This document shows positions 1-6,908 of a stretch of DNA of 15,777 bases, in pieces (position 1 is the first letter of the stretch; every line of letters begins with the position of its first letter). Both the position numbers and the translations under genes were made by a program. The stretch is from assembly GCA_913020685.1 (NCBI GenBank), contig CAJWAY010000024.1, positions 1 to 15,777 of the forward strand, read 5' to 3'. The notes under the pieces were generated by a model. The model made no database searches. It was given only the letters and a program-made list of their open reading frames with translations, and was not told the origin of the DNA. Source of the DNA: an uncultured Flavobacteriaceae bacterium. Lineage in GTDB: Bacteria; Bacteroidota; Bacteroidia; Flavobacteriales; Flavobacteriaceae.

Positions 1-926
1 AACCATTTTTTATTGATAGTATTGAAAATAAAATCACAGAAAAAGTAATACAAGAAGCGAGCCGCTCATTCGATTATTCATTGTTTTACGGTAAAGAGGT
101 AGAATCTAGTCAGATTATTGAAGCCGCCAAGCGATTTCCTCTTGCATCTTCATATCATTTGGTTGTGGTCAGAGAAGCACAACATTTAGATAAATCAACT
201 GACCTGATTGCCGAATATCTTTCAAATCCCCAGATGCAAACAATTATCGTTTTTTGCTTTAAGCATAAAGCTTTTGATAAAAGAAAGAAACTTTATAAGG
301 CCGCCATAAAGGTAGGTGCAATCATGGAAACCAAAACCTTATACGACAACCAAGTAGTTCAGTGGATTGGTGATCGGCTTCAGGCAGCTAAATTTAAAAT
401 TGATGAAAATACACTTCAAATATTGTTCGAAGCTTTGGGCAACGATTTAAGTAAAATCGAAAAAGAAATTGATAAGTTAAAAATTATTTTGGAGGATTAT
501 TCCCAAATCACTCCTCAACTTATAGAACAATACGTGGGTATCAGTAAAGACTATAACAATTTTGAATTATACAAAGCAGTTGGTAAGCGTGATTTTTTTC
601 AATGTACCAAAATTGTAAAATACATGGCCGAAAATCCCAAAAACCACCCCCTGCCTCTGACCATATTTGGCCTTTATAATTTTTTTAGAAGGGTGATGTT
701 GTATCATAGTTTGGGAGACAAATCAAAAGCAGCTTCAATATTGGGAGTTAGACCTTATTTTATTAAAGACTATGAACATGCTTGTAAAAAATTCAGTCTC
801 AAACAGGTAATAAAAGCAATTTCTCTGACATTAGAAGCTGATCTAAAAAGCAAAGGGGTAGGAGTGAAATCAGCTAACCAGTATTATATACTTCAAGATC
901 TATTGGTAAAGGTTTTTGCAACTTAA
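1..926 (+). CDS. holA: DNA polymerase III subunit delta, 5' end outside window
   Basis: Delta is the clamp-loader subunit that opens the sliding clamp in the replicative DNA polymerase complex. The reading frame (codons from base 3) is open to the left edge, so the gene starts upstream. 307 residues are present of roughly 335-345 expected, so only the extreme N-terminus is missing. Recognisable delta features are the N-terminal segment with FYGKEVESSQIIEAAKRFP, the strand VVVREAQHL that follows it (the degenerate AAA+ domain), an acidic/lysine helix GNDLSKIEKEIDKLK in the middle, and a C-terminal helical domain ending in a YYILQDLLVKVF-type helix. A TTG at 81 could pass as a start but lies inside conserved sequence and is not the real start. 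The stop is 2 bp from the stop of the oppositely oriented E1 gene. The assignment rests on family resemblance and is fairly secure. Confidence 0.9.
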   Translation, partial: PFFIDSIENKITEKVIQEASRSFDYSLFYGKEVESSQIIEAAKRFPLASSYHLVVVREAQHLDKSTDLIAEYLSNPQMQTIIVFCFKHKAFDKRKKLYKAAIKVGAIMETKTLYDNQVVQWIGDRLQAAKFKIDENTLQILFEALGNDLSKIEKEIDKLKIILEDYSQITPQLIEQYVGISKDYNNFELYKAVGKRDFFQCTKIVKYMAENPKNHPLPLTIFGLYNFFRRVMLYHSLGDKSKAASILGVRPYFIKDYEHACKKFSLKQVIKAISLTLEADLKSKGVGVKSANQYYILQDLLVKVFAT

Positions 927-928
927 AA

Positions 929-3337
929 TTATAATGAAGGAAATTGATTGGGGTTGTTTTCGTGCATTATTTCATAAACACTTTCAAATATATCTTCTGA
1001 TGAGGGTTTTGAGAAATAATCTCCGTCTTCGGCATAAGCAGGGCGGTGTTCTTTTGCTGTAAGGAGTTTAGGCTGGCTGTCCAAAAGGGGATAGATTTTT
1101 TGCTCATCCAGCAGTTGTTGTAATATATAGGCCGAAGCCCCACCTGGCATATCTTCGTCTACAATCAATAGTCGGTTTGTCTTAATTATACTTTGTTTTA
1201 TTTCTTTTTCCTTATCAAAAGGAATGAGAGTCTGTACATCTATTACTTCAACACTGATATTATATAACTCTAACTTATCAGCTGCTTTATTAGCAATATT
1301 AAGTGTGGAACCGTATGAAATAAGGGTAACATCAGTTCCCTTTTTAAGTATTTCAACTTTTCCAATAGGAAAACAATATTCTCCAAGGTTAGAGGGTAGT
1401 TTTTCTTTAATGCGATATCCGTTAAGGGGTTCTATAACAATAGCAGGTTGATTAGCTTTTAGTAATGCATTGTAAAAACCTGCAGCCTGTGTCATATTCC
1501 TGGGTACCAAAAGCTGTACGCCCCTTATAAGGTGAATCAAGCCGGCCATAGGAGAACCAGAATGCCAAATACCCTCCAAGCGGTGGCCTCTTGTTCTAAT
1601 GATCAATGGTGCCAATTGTCTTCCTTTGGTCCGATAACTCAGAGTGGCCAAATCATCACTGATAATTTGGATGCAAAAGAGTATGTAATCCAAATACTGA
1701 ATTTCTGCAATGGGTTTTAATCCACGAATCGCCATACCAATGCCTTGTCCTACAATAGTAGCTTCTCTAATTCCGGTGTCGGCAACCCTTATTTTACCAT
1801 ATTTGTCTTGTAATCCCTCTAAACCTTGATTGACTCCTCCAATTTTTCCACTGTCTTCACCAAAAATAATCAATCGATCCTCTTTATTTAATAATTTCTC
1901 AAAATTGTCTCTTAAAATAATCCTACCGTCTACTTTGGGAGTCTCCAGATCGTATTTTGGGGGAACAATCTTAATATGATCAGTACTATTTATACCCTCG
2001 CTATAAAGATGAGAGGAGTATTTTTCCTGAATTACATCTTTGGTCTCTTTTAACCAATTCTTGAATGACATCATGTTTTTTATTTTATTATTGGCCAGTA
2101 TTGGAAATGTCATTCGTGCAGTAGAAACTATATCATGGTAGAAAAGTTCTGTTTTTTGTGTTAACTTCTTGTAAAGTATTTTTAGTTCAACATCATTATT
2201 GGATTGAGCAATAAAATCCTCTAAAAATTTTTTGAGTTGATCTCTAAGAATTAATATTGGTTTTTGATAGGCTTTCCATGCCTTATTTTTAGCTTCCTTA
2301 ACGCTGTTTTTGATTTCAGACTCAATTTTATCCAGGGTATCTTCATCGGAAATTCCGTTGGAGAGAATCCATTCTCTGAACTTTAGGTTACAGTCGTAAT
2401 TCTTCTCCCATTGGAGTCTTTCCTTTGATTTATACCTTTCATGAGAACCTGAGGTAGAGTGACCGAGTGGCTGAGTAAGCTCTGTAACATGAATCAAAAC
2501 AGGTATGTGTTTTTCACGAGCAATACTAGAAGCATAGGAATATACCTTTGTCAATGCAGAATAATCCCATCCCTTGACGGTCAAAATTTCAATCCCCATA
2601 TCCTTCTCTCGAGCAAAACCTTCAAGTGCTTTTGAAATACTTTCCTTGGTAGTCTGTTGCTTGTTGTCAACAGAAATACCATAATCATCATCCCAAATAC
2701 TCATTACAATTGGGATTTGCAATACCCCTGCTGCATTGATGGCTTCAAAAAACAATCCCTCACTGGTACTACCATTTCCGATAGTTCCCCATGCAATTTC
2801 GTTTCCATTATTGGAAAATTTATGTGAATTTTTGATTTTTAAGCTTCTATAAATTTTGGAAGCTTGGGCTAAACCAATCAATCGAGGCATTTGAGCTCCT
2901 GTAGATGAAACATCTGAAACATGATTTTTAGTTTGGGTTTGATCTAGCCAAATCCCATTTTCATCCACCAAAGTGTTAGAAAAATGCCCCACCATTTGTC
3001 TACCAGCTGACATAGGTTCATTTTTGATATTTGAATGAGCATAAATACCCGCAAAAAGCTTTTCTGGATCAAGATGGCCTTGAGCCATCATTATGGTTTG
3101 GTCCCTGTAATATCCAGAACGAATATCACCATCTTGAAAGAATCGATTGAGTACAATTTGAGGCAACTCTTTTCCATCACCAAAAATACCGAATGTCCCT
3201 TTACCACTAAGTACCTCTCTGCGACCTAGTATACTTGTTTGGCGACTAGTAAAAATAACTTGGTAATCTTCCAGAATCAATTTTTTGTAATCCTCGAAGC
3301 TTAGAGTTGAATTGGTTTCTTTATTGTCAATCTTCAT
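929..3337 (-). CDS. Fused alpha/beta E1 subunit of a 2-oxoacid dehydrogenase (TPP-dependent)
   Basis: An 802-residue E1 decarboxylase in which the normally separate alpha and beta chains are one polypeptide. E1 decarboxylates a 2-oxoacid on thiamine diphosphate and passes the acyl group to a lipoyl E2. Alpha part, about residues 20-370: TPP/Mg motif GNG at 187-189 followed after 26 residues by DDDYG (216-220), and a GHSTSGSHERY loop at 292-302 like the E1-alpha phosphorylation loop. A linker of about 100 residues leads to the beta part, about 470-795, with the FGEDSGKIGGV strand (492-501), IREATIVGQGIGMA, RGHRLEGIWHSGSP and a transketolase C-terminal domain (VTLISYGSTL, VDEDMPGG). Start ATG 3337 lies 71 bp after the preceding gene. 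No E2 or E3 gene is in the window, so the substrate (branched-chain 2-oxoacids or pyruvate) cannot be read from context. Similar stand-alone fused E1 proteins are common in Bacteroidota. Confidence 0.85.
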   Translation of the reverse strand: MKIDNKETNSTLSFEDYKKLILEDYQVIFTSRQTSILGRREVLSGKGTFGIFGDGKELPQIVLNRFFQDGDIRSGYYRDQTIMMAQGHLDPEKLFAGIYAHSNIKNEPMSAGRQMVGHFSNTLVDENGIWLDQTQTKNHVSDVSSTGAQMPRLIGLAQASKIYRSLKIKNSHKFSNNGNEIAWGTIGNGSTSEGLFFEAINAAGVLQIPIVMSIWDDDYGISVDNKQQTTKESISKALEGFAREKDMGIEILTVKGWDYSALTKVYSYASSIAREKHIPVLIHVTELTQPLGHSTSGSHERYKSKERLQWEKNYDCNLKFREWILSNGISDEDTLDKIESEIKNSVKEAKNKAWKAYQKPILILRDQLKKFLEDFIAQSNNDVELKILYKKLTQKTELFYHDIVSTARMTFPILANNKIKNMMSFKNWLKETKDVIQEKYSSHLYSEGINSTDHIKIVPPKYDLETPKVDGRIILRDNFEKLLNKEDRLIIFGEDSGKIGGVNQGLEGLQDKYGKIRVADTGIREATIVGQGIGMAIRGLKPIAEIQYLDYILFCIQIISDDLATLSYRTKGRQLAPLIIRTRGHRLEGIWHSGSPMAGLIHLIRGVQLLVPRNMTQAAGFYNALLKANQPAIVIEPLNGYRIKEKLPSNLGEYCFPIGKVEILKKGTDVTLISYGSTLNIANKAADKLELYNISVEVIDVQTLIPFDKEKEIKQSIIKTNRLLIVDEDMPGGASAYILQQLLDEQKIYPLLDSQPKLLTAKEHRPAYAEDGDYFSKPSSEDIFESVYEIMHENNPNQFPSL

Positions 3338-3408
3338 TTTCGATATTAAATTTACAAAATTTTGATTTGAGATAATTTGACGAATTAATGCGAGAAAAAC
3401 AACCTATT

Positions 3409-6297
3409 CTAAAACCACCTTCTAGAAAAAAGATTGGTCAACTGCTTAGGGCTAAAAGTAAGAATGAAACGTATTTTATTTTCGTAGGGTACCTCACTGA
3501 ATTCCCAGCCATTACTACTATGTAAAGGGAAAAATATTTCCAAATAATCTGGAAGGATGTTAAATCGAAACCCAGATCCATATAAGAAAAGAGGATTCTT
3601 TTTGTAGTTTCTGATTACACCCAAATCTATGTAGGCTTCAATCCACTTCCAAATACCTAGGGTAAGGTTGGTTGTCAATAAATAATCATTGGCTGAAGCA
3701 GGGAGTAATAAGGATTTAAAACCTCCTTCAGCCAAAACTATTTGTTGGCTAAAAAACCCTTTTTCCTCAGATCTTCCAAAGTAATTATACCTAAAAAGAT
3801 AATCCTGAGGTCGATTGAGATTAAAATCAAAAAAAGTGGATTCTTGTTGGTTGTATTTTAAAAATTTTCCTGCAAAAAATCTAGCCGTGAATTGACTTCC
3901 GTTTGGGAGTAGCTTTCTATAGTCAAATGACATTTCAATTTTGGTGAATTGTTTTGAAAACTGAATACCGGTATCGAAATTTGTATATTTTAATGCTCCT
4001 CGATTTGAATTGATATACCTCAAATAGAAAAGCTCGTAATTGGGTGTAGTAATTGGATCGGGTGGACTATCTCTTTTAACGCTATAGTAATAAAGACTTA
4101 ATGCACTGCGCTTATTGGATCTGAAATCAGGTGTTCTGAATAAAAAATTAATTCCTGGATTAATTACTTGATATCTTAGATTTTCTAAATAGTGATAGCT
4201 ACTGCCAAAAAAATTAAAAGAAGTTATATAATTCGATTTTCCATTATTGTTCAAGCGATAGGACATTTTTACTTTACCCACCAAATCATTTTGCAAAGAA
4301 GAATATTGTGGCATCAGTTCGAAAGTGAACTTTTGTATCAGAAGTCCCTTATTGTAAAATCTTGATCCCGGTGATAGCCCATCATATAAGTTATAATTGA
4401 CTACAGGGTTATAATAAACTTGATTTCTCTTTGGAGATTGATAGTCCCTCAAAAAGTTGAACTGTATTGGCTTTAGGTTTAGAAAGTTTTTTATATATCT
4501 CCAATTGTTGTTTTTATTAGTCTCGGGTAAACGTATTTCAGGATTAATTGCTATAAAATCTGGTTTTAGGTTATTTAGGGTTACAGCAGAAGCAGTCCCC
4601 ATATTCTCAATCCATTGTTGATCTAATATGAGGTCACCTTTGACTTGACTAAGTAAAAACGGAATATTGTCTTCGGAATTTTTTGTCAGATTTACCACAA
4701 TACTATCTTTGTTTCTTTTGATCCCTTTGATTTTTATATCGGTGGGCGTTCTATCTTTTAGATAAAAATCTTTAAACCAATCTATATTTTTTGGACTGTG
4801 TTTTTTTAACAAAGCGATTAACTCCAAATCCTTTCCGTCTTGATTGAGGTATTCCCTCAAGGCCTTGTCGAAGGATTCTTTCCCTATATAATGCTCAACA
4901 TATCTAAATCCAACACCAACATGATAGGGGGAGCCAATCTTTTCATTAAATTTTACTAATTGATCTTTGGGTAATAAATCAGACTGTTGAAGATTTGCAC
5001 GCTCCATAAACTCATAATACATCCAAAAACTTTCATTGAAATCTATATCGGCTAATGTGTAGGCTTTCATCAACTTAAAATCTCCTATACGTCCTAAATA
5101 TTTCTCTCTCGGATAGTAAGTCTCAATGTACTTGATCATCAGGTAGGTCTGTAATCCTCCAATAACCCAATGATCTTGTCTTAAATCAATGGATAAGTTA
5201 TTTGACAGGTAAAAATGTAAATAAGATTTTAAAAAACTGATTTCCTCAAGAAATGAATCGTTGAAAGGTGCTAAAAATTTAGGTAGGTCATTCAATCCAA
5301 AAAAGGGATTATTATCATATACCAAGGCGGGTATCAAAAACTTATTTTCACCTCTAAAGTCGAATGCTTTTGTAACGAAATCATCAATTCTTTTTGCTTT
5401 GTCAATAGATTGGTCTTCATCTAGAGAATCTCTAAAAATATTTGTTAAAAGAGTACGGTCATTGTTGATTTTTAAAATCTTAAATGGATTGTCTTTGGTA
5501 AAATAAACTAGTACTTCCCGGTTAGATTTACTAGAAAAATAATTCACTCCATTTTCTGATTTATTTTTTTTAAGGTTACTTTGGACGGTTACACCATCAG
5601 GAGCTTTAATTTTTAGTTTGTATTCTGCTGCTTGTATGCTACTATCGTTGAGGTTTAGATTGCTGTAATTTCTCCATTGTTTATTGTAAATCGGACTTAA
5701 AGTGATGTACCAATTTCTCAAAAGGGCTTCATTCGTTAAATTGTACCCATAACCAGTAAACTTAGCATCCGGTAATATCAGCTTATAATCAATGGAGATA
5801 ACTGTGGAGTCAGTGCCATTTTTATGAAAGTCGCCTACCACCTTAATGATATCACATTGATTTTCTAATCTTTCCCACCGGGTTTCCAATTCATTTACAG
5901 TGATAGAATTGATAGAGGTTGAACCCAGTTTAGATTTATTGGTCAGAAAAAAGCTTCTGTCATACTCTTCCACAAATCGCTGTGCTAAAGGTGATTTAGT
6001 AGTTGAATAGGCATTTGACCAATCTGTAAAATAGAGTGTATCTCCGATTTCTGGAGGTAGGTTTTTGATAGATATCGTCTGACGAATTATTATATTTTTT
6101 CCCGTTTTTTCTATGACTGCATCAATTTCATATAAGATGTCTTTTTGGCCAAAAGAGAGGCTAGTTAGCATCAAAACAAAAACAATAAAAAATATTATAT
6201 TTTTAATGTCTACAAAATTAGAAGTTAGGTTTAAAATATTCCTGTTTATAAAATTTATGGAGTTCTCCAACAACTTCTTCCTTAGTCTCCACAACAT
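3409..6297 (-). CDS. M1-aminopeptidase-like protein without zinc ligands, with C-terminal outer-membrane barrel
   Basis: Up to 962 residues. A hydrophobic signal segment (about 31-49, IIFFIVFVLMLTSLSFG, then QKD) indicates export. Residues about 55-540 resemble the M1 (gluzincin) architecture: a beta-rich N-domain, then a helical domain. HWVIGGLQTYL (376-386) aligns with the family's WLNEGxxxYL, but the zinc-ligand Glu is Gly. The segment about 20 residues before it (354-364, SFLKSYLHFYL) has no HExxH. I therefore expect no peptidase activity. Residues about 640-962 are rich in alternating aromatic and polar stretches and end in Phe (LFSRRWF), as in outer-membrane beta-barrels. Start: ATG 6297 overlaps the LOG gene by 80 nt and gives an unusually long, mostly polar stretch before the signal core. 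TTG codons at 6273 and 6270, or a rare ATT at 6207 (after the LOG stop), are alternatives. It is probably cotranscribed with LOG and uvrA. Role unknown. Confidence 0.75.
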   Translation of the reverse strand: MLWRLRKKLLENSINFINRNILNLTSNFVDIKNIIFFIVFVLMLTSLSFGQKDILYEIDAVIEKTGKNIIIRQTISIKNLPPEIGDTLYFTDWSNAYSTTKSPLAQRFVEEYDRSFFLTNKSKLGSTSINSITVNELETRWERLENQCDIIKVVGDFHKNGTDSTVISIDYKLILPDAKFTGYGYNLTNEALLRNWYITLSPIYNKQWRNYSNLNLNDSSIQAAEYKLKIKAPDGVTVQSNLKKNKSENGVNYFSSKSNREVLVYFTKDNPFKILKINNDRTLLTNIFRDSLDEDQSIDKAKRIDDFVTKAFDFRGENKFLIPALVYDNNPFFGLNDLPKFLAPFNDSFLEEISFLKSYLHFYLSNNLSIDLRQDHWVIGGLQTYLMIKYIETYYPREKYLGRIGDFKLMKAYTLADIDFNESFWMYYEFMERANLQQSDLLPKDQLVKFNEKIGSPYHVGVGFRYVEHYIGKESFDKALREYLNQDGKDLELIALLKKHSPKNIDWFKDFYLKDRTPTDIKIKGIKRNKDSIVVNLTKNSEDNIPFLLSQVKGDLILDQQWIENMGTASAVTLNNLKPDFIAINPEIRLPETNKNNNWRYIKNFLNLKPIQFNFLRDYQSPKRNQVYYNPVVNYNLYDGLSPGSRFYNKGLLIQKFTFELMPQYSSLQNDLVGKVKMSYRLNNNGKSNYITSFNFFGSSYHYLENLRYQVINPGINFLFRTPDFRSNKRSALSLYYYSVKRDSPPDPITTPNYELFYLRYINSNRGALKYTNFDTGIQFSKQFTKIEMSFDYRKLLPNGSQFTARFFAGKFLKYNQQESTFFDFNLNRPQDYLFRYNYFGRSEEKGFFSQQIVLAEGGFKSLLLPASANDYLLTTNLTLGIWKWIEAYIDLGVIRNYKKNPLFLYGSGFRFNILPDYLEIFFPLHSSNGWEFSEVPYENKIRFILTFSPKQLTNLFSRRWF

Positions 6298-6907
6298 TTA
6301 TTAAATCGAGGTCATAAGCATCAATTTTATGTTCTTTTAAAAGAGTACTTTTAATCCAGCCAAGTAGTCCACTCCAATATTCATTTCCTACTAGCAAAAT
6401 GGGGAATTTCTTTATTTTTTCAGTTTGAATTAATGTCAATGCTTCGAATAATTCATCTAAAGTACCCATACCACCGGGCATAACAACAAATCCCTGTGAG
6501 TATTTAATAAACATAACTTTCCTGACAAAAAAATACTCAAAATTCATCAGTTTATCATTATCTATATAATCATTATATTTTTGCTCCATGGGGAGATTAA
6601 TGTTCAAACCAACAGAGGTTCCGCCGGCTTTTTTCGCGCCTAGATTGGCTGCTTCCATGATTCCAGGCCCACCTCCTGTAATTACTCCCAGTCCAGATTT
6701 GACAACTGCTTCAGCAATATCAACAGTCAATTGATACTGAGCGTCATTAAAAAGGGTTCTCGCAGATCCAAAGAATGAAACACAAGGTCCTATCATACTC
6801 ATTTTTTCATATCCGTCGACAAACTCTGCCATGATTTTGAACAAGGCCCATGAGTCATTGGCCTTAATTTCGCTCCAATTTTTACTTTGGCTTTTAAATA
6901 AGTTCAT
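6218..6907 (-). CDS. TIGR00730/LOG family Rossmann-fold protein
   Basis: A 229-residue protein of the LOG (lysine-decarboxylase-like) family. Characterised members are nucleoside-5'-monophosphate phosphoribohydrolases, including those that activate cytokinins; the bacterial in vivo substrate is often unknown. Two hallmark motifs are present: GGGPGIMEAAN at residues 78-88 and PGGMGTLDE at 144-152, the family's PGGxGTxxE nucleotide-binding/catalytic loop. The N-terminal strand PCVSFFGSAR (41-50) and FEYFFVRKVMF (123-133) fit the same fold. Start ATG 6907 is separated by one base from the uvrA stop (TGA at 6909-6911), so translational coupling is likely. Its 3' end overlaps the longest version of the next gene. 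Calling it a cytokinin enzyme would overreach; phosphoribohydrolase activity on AMP-like nucleotides is the reasonable inference. Confidence 0.9.
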   Translation of the reverse strand: MNLFKSQSKNWSEIKANDSWALFKIMAEFVDGYEKMSMIGPCVSFFGSARTLFNDAQYQLTVDIAEAVVKSGLGVITGGGPGIMEAANLGAKKAGGTSVGLNINLPMEQKYNDYIDNDKLMNFEYFFVRKVMFIKYSQGFVVMPGGMGTLDELFEALTLIQTEKIKKFPILLVGNEYWSGLLGWIKSTLLKEHKIDAYDLDLINVVETKEEVVGELHKFYKQEYFKPNF

Positions 6908-6908
6908 T

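Noticed and set aside
1224..1720. Open frames on the plus strand inside the E1 gene
   Set aside because: They are antisense to a strongly conserved enzyme, have no recognisable motif and no promoter-like sequence; shadows of the real gene.
3355..3364. Palindrome CAAAATTTTG upstream of the E1 gene
   Set aside because: Perfect but short and made of A/T runs; expected by chance in this AT-rich DNA. It resembles but does not match a TAnnTTTG box.
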